Source of the DNA: Aeromicrobium duanguangcaii
GTDB lineage: Bacteria > Actinomycetota > Actinomycetes > Propionibacteriales > Nocardioidaceae
Direction of reading: 5' to 3'
Assembly: GCF_024508295.1 (NCBI RefSeq)
Contig: NZ_CP101990.1
Location: 2,418,001-2,482,000 of the forward strand
Length of the DNA: 64,000 nucleotides
Shown here: positions 1 through 6,261 of the stretch, piece after piece
Numbering within the stretch: the first letter of the stretch is position 1
Layout of the letters: each line of letters opens with the position of its first letter
Notes under the pieces: model-generated
What the model was told of the DNA's origin: nothing
Database searches by the model: none
What the model saw: only the letters and a program-made list of their open reading frames with translations
Made by a program: the position numbers and the translations under genes

Positions 1-1
1 C

Positions 2-943
2 GAGGCCGGCGCCGATTCGACCGCCGGCCGTCTGCTCGAGGTGCTCGGCGACTCCGGGGCGTGGCTGTTCAGCGAGCTGGCCTCGCGGATCGTCGGCACC
101 GAGCGCGAAGGTCTGGTCGAGGCGCTCTGGGAGCTGGTCTGGAGCGGCCAGGTCAGCAACGACACGTTCGCTCCCGTCCGCAGCCTCGTGGCCGGAGGCG
201 GTGCGCACCGCACCCGCCGTCAGGCGCCCCGAGCCCGGATGATCGGCGGCCGGATGCGCGCGCCGCGTGCCGTCGTCCCGCCGATCGCCTCGGGGCGCTG
301 GTTCTCTGTTCCTCTCGGCGGTCAGACCACGGCCGAGCACATCGCTCGCGCCGAGACGCTGCTCAACCGGTACGGCGTCGTCACCCGCGGGTCGGTCCAG
401 GCCGAGCAGACTCCCGGCGGGTTCGCGGCGACCTATCGCGTCCTGCGCGAGATGGAGCAGAACGGCTCGGCACTGCGGGGCTACTTCGTCGACTCGCTGG
501 GAGCCGCGCAGTTCGCAGCGCCGGGAGTCGTGGATCGCCTGCGGTCGTTCGTCCGTGACGACGACGAACCGGCGGACTCCCCCGCTGTCACGCTCGCGGC
601 CACCGATCCCGCCAATCCGTTCGGAGCGGCCCTGCCGTGGCCCGGTCGCGGCGCCGACGGCCACCGGCCGGCGCGCAAGGCGGGATCCCTCGTGGTGATC
701 CACGACGGGCGGGCGGTCCTGTACCTCGAGCGCGGCGGCAAGTCGGCGCTCACGTTCACCGACCAGCCCGCGGCGCTCACGGCGGCGGCCGAGTCCCTGG
801 TCCAGACGGTCCGGCGCGGGCGGCTGGGCCGGCTCACCGTCCAGACCGCCGACGGTGAGCCCGTCGCGTCGACACCGTTGGGACAGGCCCTGGCCGCGGC
901 GGGGTTCGAGGCCCACCTCAAGGGACTGCGGCTCGATGCCTGA
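2..943 (+). CDS. lhr: ATP-dependent helicase Lhr, C-terminal part (5' end outside window)
   Basis: This is the last ~313 residues of an Lhr-type superfamily 2 DNA/RNA repair helicase. The reading frame is open from the left edge, so the motor domains lie outside the window. What is visible is the Lhr C-terminal region: a winged-helix-like stretch (LWELVWSGQVSNDTFAPVR), then a second winged-helix/beta-barrel region (TTAEHIARAETLLNRYGVVTR) that is recognisable in long actinobacterial Lhr. The stop overlaps the start of the following nei gene by 8 nt, so the two are probably co-translated. The lhr-nei order is the same as in mycobacteria and suggests a joint role in DNA damage repair. Family assignment is confident; the catalytic domains cannot be checked here. 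Confidence 0.85.
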   Translation, partial: EAGADSTAGRLLEVLGDSGAWLFSELASRIVGTEREGLVEALWELVWSGQVSNDTFAPVRSLVAGGGAHRTRRQAPRARMIGGRMRAPRAVVPPIASGRWFSVPLGGQTTAEHIARAETLLNRYGVVTRGSVQAEQTPGGFAATYRVLREMEQNGSALRGYFVDSLGAAQFAAPGVVDRLRSFVRDDDEPADSPAVTLAATDPANPFGAALPWPGRGADGHRPARKAGSLVVIHDGRAVLYLERGGKSALTFTDQPAALTAAAESLVQTVRRGRLGRLTVQTADGEPVASTPLGQALAAAGFEAHLKGLRLDA

Positions 944-1742
944 GGGCGACACCGTCTGGCGCACCGCCCACCATCTGAACGAGGCGCTGGCGGGACGCGT
1001 GCTGACCGCGACCGAGTTCCGGGTGCCTCGCTACGCCACCGTCGACCTGGCGGGCGAGGTCCTGCGCGAGGTGGTCAGCGTCGGCAAGCACCTGCTGATG
1101 CGCACCGACGACCACTCCATCCACTCGCACCTGAAGATGGAGGGCTCCTGGCACCTCTACCGACCGGCGACCCTGCGCCGCGGGGGCCTGCGCCGCCCCG
1201 CCCACACGGTGCGGGCGATCCTGCGCACCGACGAGTGGGTCGCCGTGGGCTTCAGCCTCGGTATCGTCGAGGTGCTGCCGCGCGCGGACGAGGCCTCCGC
1301 CGTCGGCCATCTCGGGCCCGACGTCCTCGACCCAGCGTTCGACCGCGACCTCGCCCTGGCCAACCTGCGCCGCGACCCCGACCTGCCGGTCTTCGTGGCG
1401 CTGCACGACCAGCGCAGGGTCGCCGGCTTCGGCAACGAGTTCGTCAACGAGACCCTCTACCTCTCGGCGGTCGACCCGCGCACCCCGGTCGGCGAGGTCG
1501 ACGTCGAGCGCATCCTCGACCGCGGGGTCAAGCTGATCCGCGCCAACCGCGACCGGATCGAGCGCTCCTTCACCGGCAGCCTCCGCCCCGGCGAGCTGCA
1601 CTGGGTCTTCAGCCGCTCCGGCCGCCCCTGCCGCCGCTGCGGCACCATCATCCGCGAGACCGCCCTCGGCCCCCTCACCCAGGAACGCCGCGTCCACTGG
1701 TGCCCCACCTGCCAACCCGCCTCCGGCGGGCGAGATGTGTAG
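936..1742 (+). CDS. nei: Endonuclease VIII-type DNA glycosylase (Fpg/Nei family)
   Basis: A base-excision repair enzyme of 268 residues that removes oxidised pyrimidines and nicks the abasic site. The start is fixed by the mature N-terminus MPEGDT, in which Pro2 is the Schiff-base nucleophile and Glu3 the catalytic acid of the family. The central part contains the helix-two-turn-helix region (VAGFGNEFVNETLYL), and the C-terminus has a CxxC...CxxC zinc finger (CRRCGTII to WCPTCQ). The ATG lies inside the end of lhr, which couples the two genes. The last eight codons (ASGGRDV and stop) are built from the start of the inverted repeat described at 1716-1744, so the tail of this protein may have been replaced or extended by that repeat. 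Closest recognised relative is mycobacterial Nei2. Confidence 0.92.
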   Translation: MPEGDTVWRTAHHLNEALAGRVLTATEFRVPRYATVDLAGEVLREVVSVGKHLLMRTDDHSIHSHLKMEGSWHLYRPATLRRGGLRRPAHTVRAILRTDEWVAVGFSLGIVEVLPRADEASAVGHLGPDVLDPAFDRDLALANLRRDPDLPVFVALHDQRRVAGFGNEFVNETLYLSAVDPRTPVGEVDVERILDRGVKLIRANRDRIERSFTGSLRPGELHWVFSRSGRPCRRCGTIIRETALGPLTQERRVHWCPTCQPASGGRDV

Positions 1743-1800
1743 CGTTATCCACCCAGAATCGCTCGGATCCGCCGCATTCGGGTGCACAGCGCTACACATC
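1732..1800 (+). repeat. Hairpin repeat family A, copy 1
   Basis: A 69-bp imperfect palindrome that begins GAGATGTGTAGCG and ends CGCTACACATC; both halves also carry matching TTATCCACCC / GGGTGCACA segments. It starts within the final codons of nei. Together with the preceding CCCGCCTCCGGCGGG mini-hairpin, positions 1716-1744 are a perfect 29-bp inverted copy of 2886-2914. It could form a cruciform or RNA hairpin and end nei transcription. No identity with a named REP or MITE family is claimed. Confidence 0.75.
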
Positions 1801-1816
1801 GTGGGCCGCCGAGCCA

Positions 1817-2746
1817 TCAGATGCGCGCCGCGAACTCGGCGTGCCATGCGGGACTGAGCCACGGACGACGACCTTGGAGTCCGCCGCGAACGAGGGCATC
1901 GTGGACCCGGTGCACGATCAGCGCCGGCCGCGCCAGGTCGGTGTCGTGCAGGACGATCACCCTCCACCCCAGCCGTTCGAGGTGCTCGCGCCGATCACGG
2001 TCCCAGCGGCGCTGATCGGCAACGCGTTCGTGCCACCGCCCGTCGTACTCCACGACCACGCGGTACCTCCAGAAGGCGAGGTCGACGCAGGCCACGCGGC
2101 CGCCCGCCGCGTCGCGGATGACCGAGTTCACGGCCGGATGCGGCAACCCCGCACGGACGAGCATCAGGCGCACGACCGTCTCCATCGGTGATCGCGCGTC
2201 TGCGACGAGGAAGCGCATGGCCTCGCGAGCCTTGACGACTCCGTCGAGGTGCCGGTCGTGGCAGTACGCGAGCAGCTCGTCGAAGGTCGCCAGCTTCCGC
2301 TGGATCAGCCAGTCACCGAACACGACCAACTGCACGAACGTCAACGCCAGCGCGCAATCGACGAACGTGCGCGGCGGCGACGTCACGCGGAGCCCGTCGA
2401 CCTCCCTTGCTCCGATCGCGTGCTTGCGGCGATGCACCCTGATCCGGCGATCGCGTGTGACGGCGTTGCGGCGCGTCGACAGGTGGATCTGCTCGTCGTC
2501 GCCGCTCAACTCGGGTCCGTAGACGGCCTGCGCGCTGCGATGGCTGATGGCCGCGTCCTGCGGTCCGGCGAGCAATGCCGCTGCCAGCCACTGCCCCCGA
2601 TCGACTTCGCCATCGGAGACGACGTAGACGCCGCGGAAGAGGCGCCGGAACCTCGAATGTCCGAGCTGGCGGTCAGTCAGCCCCGCGGCCCGCGCCTCCG
2701 CCACGGTGAACGGACGCCCTTGGAGCGAGCTCGGAATGTCGGCCAT
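1817..2746 (-). CDS. AbiEi-type winged-helix plus DUF559 (Vsr/PD-(D/E)XK nuclease-like) protein
   Basis: A 309-residue protein with two parts. The N-terminus (about 10-35, AEARAAGLTDRQL then FRRLFRGVYV) matches the winged-helix domain of AbiEi-type antitoxins. The C-terminus (about 205-280) matches DUF559, a Vsr-like restriction-endonuclease fold: VDLAFWRYRVVVEYDG supplies the D...E-Y-D-G core, followed by DRDRREHLERLGWRVI. Such fused proteins are common in actinobacteria but their substrate is unknown. No partner toxin (AbiEii) is present. The gene stands alone between two inverted hairpin repeats, 17 nt from copy 1 and about 80 nt from copy 2, and its start is preceded by a perfect 13-bp palindrome. 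This layout suggests a small transferable cassette. The start is the ATG at 2746; the ribosome-binding site is weak. Confidence 0.75.
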   Translation of the reverse strand: MADIPSSLQGRPFTVAEARAAGLTDRQLGHSRFRRLFRGVYVVSDGEVDRGQWLAAALLAGPQDAAISHRSAQAVYGPELSGDDEQIHLSTRRNAVTRDRRIRVHRRKHAIGAREVDGLRVTSPPRTFVDCALALTFVQLVVFGDWLIQRKLATFDELLAYCHDRHLDGVVKAREAMRFLVADARSPMETVVRLMLVRAGLPHPAVNSVIRDAAGGRVACVDLAFWRYRVVVEYDGRWHERVADQRRWDRDRREHLERLGWRVIVLHDTDLARPALIVHRVHDALVRGGLQGRRPWLSPAWHAEFAARI

Positions 2747-2747
2747 A

Positions 2748-2760
2748 CGTCACGGTGACG
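2748..2760. promoter_or_regulatory. Palindrome upstream of the DUF559 gene
   Basis: CGTCAC-G-GTGACG, a perfect 13-bp palindrome 1 nt upstream of the start codon. It is well placed for autoregulation by the winged-helix domain of the encoded protein, which is inference. Confidence 0.4.
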
Positions 2761-2827
2761 GCCCTCGACTGGCCGCGACACCGGCCGCAGGAGCCCTGTG
2801 GAGTGGCGCTCAGTCCGTCCACACCGC

Positions 2828-2898
2828 GAGATGCGTAGCGCTGCCCACCCAAATTCCCCGAAATCGGCCAGTTTCATGTGGCTGCCGCTACACATCTC
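2828..2898 (-). repeat. Hairpin repeat family A, copy 2 (inverted)
   Basis: A 71-bp relative of copy 1, beginning GAGATGCGTAGCGCTGCCC and ending CGCTACACATCTC. It lies in the opposite orientation, so its outer arm extended to 2914 is the exact reverse complement of 1716-1744 over 29 bp. It is located 27 nt beyond the stop of the FAD oxidoreductase (minus strand). Both copies therefore sit at gene 3' ends, compatible with a terminator role, and together they bracket the DUF559 gene. Confidence 0.75.
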
Positions 2899-2925
2899 GC
2901 CCGCCGGAGGCGGGGCACCGCAGAG

Positions 2926-3951
2926 TCAGGTGCGAACCAGGTTCGCGGCGTGTTGGGCCAGGGCGGGGGCCATCTGGATGCCGTAGCCGGCTTGGCCGAC
3001 GTACCAGAAGAAGCCATCGGCCTTCATGTCCCAGCGGGTGACCGGGTTGCCGTCGGGGGCGAAGGTGCGCAGGCCGGCCCACGCGGTGCGCACGCTGCGC
3101 AGGCCGAGGGTCGTGACGTCGTTGACGGCCTCGATGGCGCGGGCGATCTCGAGCTCGTCGGGCTTGGGGTCGCCGGGCTCGTGCAAGGTGGCGTCCTGCG
3201 GCGAGCAGAGCACCGCACCGCCCTCGGCCTTGAAGTAGAAGCCGTCGTCGATCCCGGCCGTGAACGGCACGCCCTCGAGCGTGACGCTCGTCGGCGACTG
3301 GAAGAGCGTGCGGCGTCGCGGCTCGAGGCGGAGCCGCTCGGCGCCGAACAACCCGCCCACCACGTCGCCCCAGGCGCCCGCCGCGTTCACCACGACGTGG
3401 GCGCGGAACACGTCACCCGAGGTCGTGGTCACGGCCCACTCCCCCGCGTCACGCAGGGCCGACGCGACGCGAGCCGACGTGACGACGGCGCCGCCGCGGG
3501 CACGGAAGGCACGGGTGTAGGCGTGGTGCAGTCCCATGACGTCGAGGTCCAGGGCGGTCTCGTCCCACGCCGCGACGGCGATGCATCCGGGCCGCAGCAC
3601 CGGACACAGCCGTTCGGCCTCGGTCCCGTCGACGAGCTCGGCCGCCGTCTCGGCCACCAACCGGTGGACCTCCGCGTCACGCCCGTTGACACCCAGCCAC
3701 AGGCAGGACATCGGCGACGCGACCGGGCCGTCGATGTCGAACGGCGGATCGATCAGGTAGTCGTGACTGGCCGTGGTGAACTCCCGCACGACCGGTGGAC
3801 CGTAGGAGCCGATCCAGGTCGCCGCCGAGCGCCCCGTCGTGTGCAGGCCGAGGGACCTCTCGGCCTCGAGCAGCAGGACCTCGCGGTCCGCGGCCAGCTC
3901 GTACGCGAGGGCCAGACCGGAGATCCCGCCTCCGATGACGATGACGTCCAT
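2926..3951 (-). CDS. FAD-dependent oxidoreductase of the D-amino-acid/glycine oxidase (DAO) family
   Basis: A 341-residue single-domain flavoenzyme. The N-terminal dinucleotide fold is visible (VIVIGGGISGLALAYEL, residues 4-20, with the GxGxxG pattern), followed by the acidic end of the second strand (LLLEAE) and a TTGRSAA segment typical of the DAO superfamily. A second conserved block (HVVVNAAGAWGD, about 220-232) and a C-terminal GYGIQMAPA motif complete the fold. Members oxidise amines or imino/amino acids (glycine, sarcosine, D-amino acids) with release of H2O2; the substrate cannot be read from sequence. No signal peptide is seen, so it is cytosolic. It lies 52 nt downstream of the EthA-like gene on the same strand and may share its transcript. 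Confidence 0.82.
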   Translation of the reverse strand: MDVIVIGGGISGLALAYELAADREVLLLEAERSLGLHTTGRSAATWIGSYGPPVVREFTTASHDYLIDPPFDIDGPVASPMSCLWLGVNGRDAEVHRLVAETAAELVDGTEAERLCPVLRPGCIAVAAWDETALDLDVMGLHHAYTRAFRARGGAVVTSARVASALRDAGEWAVTTTSGDVFRAHVVVNAAGAWGDVVGGLFGAERLRLEPRRRTLFQSPTSVTLEGVPFTAGIDDGFYFKAEGGAVLCSPQDATLHEPGDPKPDELEIARAIEAVNDVTTLGLRSVRTAWAGLRTFAPDGNPVTRWDMKADGFFWYVGQAGYGIQMAPALAQHAANLVRT

Positions 3952-4003
3952 CGGCCCATCATGGCCGACACCGGGGCCACCGGTCCGGAAACCGCGACCC
4001 GCG

Positions 4004-5479
4004 TCAGACGACCTCGGCGCGTGCCGCCGGCAGGTCGGCGGTACGGACCCAGATCATGTCCTCGTCGAGGTCGGTGTGCTTGGCGTCCCACGTGTCGAGG
4101 ACCCAGTTCTGGCGCACCTTCCACGGCGTCCGCGCGCCGGACCTGGGCAGCAGCTCGTCGGCTCGCGCGATGTACCCCGAGTTGAGGTCCAGCAGGCGCT
4201 CGTCGTGACCGAAGTCGGCCGTCGGGTCCGGGATGCCGTAGGCGTAGCCGTTCGCATCGAGGTGGTTGAGGTAGTCCGCGACGTACTTCCAGGTCAGGTC
4301 GGCACGCAGCGTCCACGAGGCGTTGGTGTAGCCCACGCACCAGGCGAGGTTCGGCACGCCGCTGAACATCTGGCCCTTGTACGTGTAGAGCTCGTGCGGA
4401 TCGACCTTCGTGCCGTCGATGGTGACGTCGATCTGGCCCAGGGCGACCAGCTTCAGTCCGGTCGCGGTGACGACGATGTCGGCGTCGAGGTGCTCGCCGG
4501 ACTGCAGCGCGACGCCCTTCGGGGTGAACTCGGCGATGCGGTCGGTGACGATGTCGGCCTTGCCCTGCCGCACCGCCTTGTAGAGGTCGCCGCCGGGCAC
4601 GACGCACAGGCGCTGGTCCCACGGGTTGTACGGCGGCTTGAGGCTGGCGCGGTCGACGCCGGGCATCGACTTGCCGGTCAGGCCGAGCAGGATCGCTCGA
4701 GCGACCCGCGGGAACGCGCGGCAGAACATGTAGAAGCCGACGGTCATCACCGCGTAGCGCAGCCGGGCGACGTTGTGCACGAGCTGCTTGGGCAGGAACC
4801 GCTTCGCCAGATTGGCGACGGGGTCGCTGCCGGGCTGGCTGAGCACGTACGTCGGGGTGCGCTGCAGCATCGTGACCTTGGCGGCGTCCTGCGCCATCGA
4901 CGGCAGCAGGGTGATCGCGGTGGCGCCCGAGCCGATGACGACGACGTTCTTGCCGGCGTGGTCCAGGTCCTCGGGCCAGAACTGCGGGTGCACCAGGTCG
5001 CCCTCATAGGAGTCCAGGCCCGGGAAGTCGGGCGTGTAACCCTCGTCGTAGCTGTAGTAGCCGCTGCACAGGTAGAGGAAGTTCGCGGTGACGGCCTCGC
5101 TGGACCCGTCCGAGAGGGTGCTCGTGACCGTCCACGTGGCGGTGTCGCTGGACCACTCGGCGGTGCTGACGCGGCGGCCGAACCGGATCTTGTCGGCGAT
5201 GCCGTGCTTGGCCGCGGTGTTCTCCAGGTACTGGCGGATGTCGGCGCCGTCGGCGATGGCCTTGGGATGCGTCCACGGCTCGAACGGGAAGCTGAGCGTG
5301 TACATGTCGGAGTCCGAGCGCACGCCGGGGTACCGGAACAGGTCCCACGTGCCGCCGATCGCATCGCGCTGCTCGAGCACCGCGTAACTCCGTCCCGGGG
5401 CGCGCTCCTGCAGGCGGTACGCGGCACCGATCCCCGAGAGGCCGGCACCGACGATGAGGACGTCGACGTGATCTGGCAT
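4004..5479 (-). CDS. ethA: EthA-like flavin-containing Baeyer-Villiger monooxygenase
   Basis: A 491-residue FAD/NADPH monooxygenase that aligns from memory with mycobacterial EthA (489 residues) over its whole length: VIVGAGLSGIG near the start, GGTWDLFRYPGVRSDSDM (about 43-60), the FMO fingerprint YEGDLVHPQFW (about 153-163), the NADPH-binding VVVIGSGATA, and the YNPWDQRLC and YTNASWTL blocks. EthA oxidises ketones to esters and activates thioamide prodrugs; the natural substrate is unknown. A strong palindrome covers its promoter, but no EthR/TetR-type regulator gene is adjacent, unlike the mycobacterial ethA-ethR pair. The ribosome-binding site is AGGAGCG and the start is the ATG at 5479. 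Confidence 0.9.
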   Translation of the reverse strand: MPDHVDVLIVGAGLSGIGAAYRLQERAPGRSYAVLEQRDAIGGTWDLFRYPGVRSDSDMYTLSFPFEPWTHPKAIADGADIRQYLENTAAKHGIADKIRFGRRVSTAEWSSDTATWTVTSTLSDGSSEAVTANFLYLCSGYYSYDEGYTPDFPGLDSYEGDLVHPQFWPEDLDHAGKNVVVIGSGATAITLLPSMAQDAAKVTMLQRTPTYVLSQPGSDPVANLAKRFLPKQLVHNVARLRYAVMTVGFYMFCRAFPRVARAILLGLTGKSMPGVDRASLKPPYNPWDQRLCVVPGGDLYKAVRQGKADIVTDRIAEFTPKGVALQSGEHLDADIVVTATGLKLVALGQIDVTIDGTKVDPHELYTYKGQMFSGVPNLAWCVGYTNASWTLRADLTWKYVADYLNHLDANGYAYGIPDPTADFGHDERLLDLNSGYIARADELLPRSGARTPWKVRQNWVLDTWDAKHTDLDEDMIWVRTADLPAARAEVV

Positions 5480-5490
5480 GGCACGCTCCT

Positions 5491-5513
5491 ATGTGACATT
5501 GGTGGTGTCACAT
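5491..5513. promoter_or_regulatory. Palindromic operator of the EthA-like gene
   Basis: ATGTGACA-N7-TGTCACAT, perfect 8-bp arms, 12 nt upstream of the ethA-like start codon and overlapping the expected promoter. The form is typical of TetR-family operators. The regulator is not encoded nearby. Confidence 0.6.
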
Positions 5514-5579
5514 TAACAGGACTTGTGGTCCACGTCACCGCATCCGGTCTCATCTCTGGGTCCGCGACCCTCAGCCGTC

Positions 5580-5585
5580 TAGAAT
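5580..5585 (+). promoter_or_regulatory. -10 box (TAGAAT) for leaderless VKOR mRNA
   Basis: TAGAAT lies 6 nt before the ATG at 5592, so transcription would start at or next to the start codon. No Shine-Dalgarno sequence precedes the gene. Confidence 0.55.
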
Positions 5586-5591
5586 CTGCCC

Positions 5592-6200
5592 ATGACCGCT
5601 GTTGCCTCCGACGCGCCCTCGCCGGCGCCTGTCGATGACGAGACCCCCCACTCCGACCGGGGGCTCGGGATCTTCCTGGCCGTCTCCGGCGCCATCGCAC
5701 TGTGGTCCTCGCTGATCCTGACCTACGACAAGATCGACCTGCTGCAGGCCGAGGTTGCCGGCACCGCGAAGGACCTGGGCTGCGATCTCTCCGCGTTCGT
5801 CAGCTGCAGTGACGTCGTGTCGTCCGACCAGTCGGAGGTCTTCGGGTTCCCGAACACCTTCATCGGCGCGGTGGCCTTCGCCGTCGTGGTGACCCTCGGC
5901 GTGGTGCTGGCCAGCGGCGTGTCCCTGCCCCGCTGGATCTGGGGCGGCCTCCAGGTCGGCGTGCTGTTCGGCATCGGGTTCGTGACCTGGCTGCAGTACC
6001 AGGCGATCTGGGAGATCGGGAAGCTCTGCCCCTGGTGCATGGTCGTGTGGGCCGTGATGATCCCGATGTTCGTCGCTGTCACAGCGCGCTTCACCGGCAG
6101 CAGGTTCCTCAAGAACTGGACCGTCCTGATCTCGGCTCTGTGGATCATCGCGGTCATCGCGGTGATCTGGTTCGAGTTCGGCGAGACCCTCTGGGCCTGA
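5592..6200 (+). CDS. Vitamin K epoxide reductase (VKOR) family membrane protein
   Basis: A 202-residue inner-membrane protein. VKOR enzymes reoxidise a DsbA- or thioredoxin-like partner during disulfide bond formation in exported proteins and pass electrons to a quinone. The essential cysteines are present: Cys64 and Cys72 in the loop after the first membrane segment, and the catalytic Cys146-x-x-Cys149 (CPWC) in a later helix. About five hydrophobic segments are visible. There is no fused thioredoxin domain. The N-terminal ~22 residues are a soluble, acidic tail. The start is placed at the ATG preceded by a -10 box. The gene is monocistronic and followed by a strong terminator. Confidence 0.88.
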   Translation: MTAVASDAPSPAPVDDETPHSDRGLGIFLAVSGAIALWSSLILTYDKIDLLQAEVAGTAKDLGCDLSAFVSCSDVVSSDQSEVFGFPNTFIGAVAFAVVVTLGVVLASGVSLPRWIWGGLQVGVLFGIGFVTWLQYQAIWEIGKLCPWCMVVWAVMIPMFVAVTARFTGSRFLKNWTVLISALWIIAVIAVIWFEFGETLWA

Positions 6201-6210
6201 CGAGCCGCCA

Positions 6211-6252
6211 CGACGAAGGGCCCGGCTGGAAGACCAGCCGGGCCCTTCGTCG
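6211..6252. terminator. Bidirectional hairpin terminator
   Basis: A perfect 19-bp stem with an AAGA loop between the convergent VKOR gene and the surface-protein gene. It can serve both strands. Confidence 0.85.
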
Positions 6253-6261
6253 TTGGTGCGG

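Noticed and set aside
1716..2914. An insertion sequence
   Set aside because: There are inverted repeats, but no transposase and no evident target duplication; described as a repeat-flanked cassette instead.
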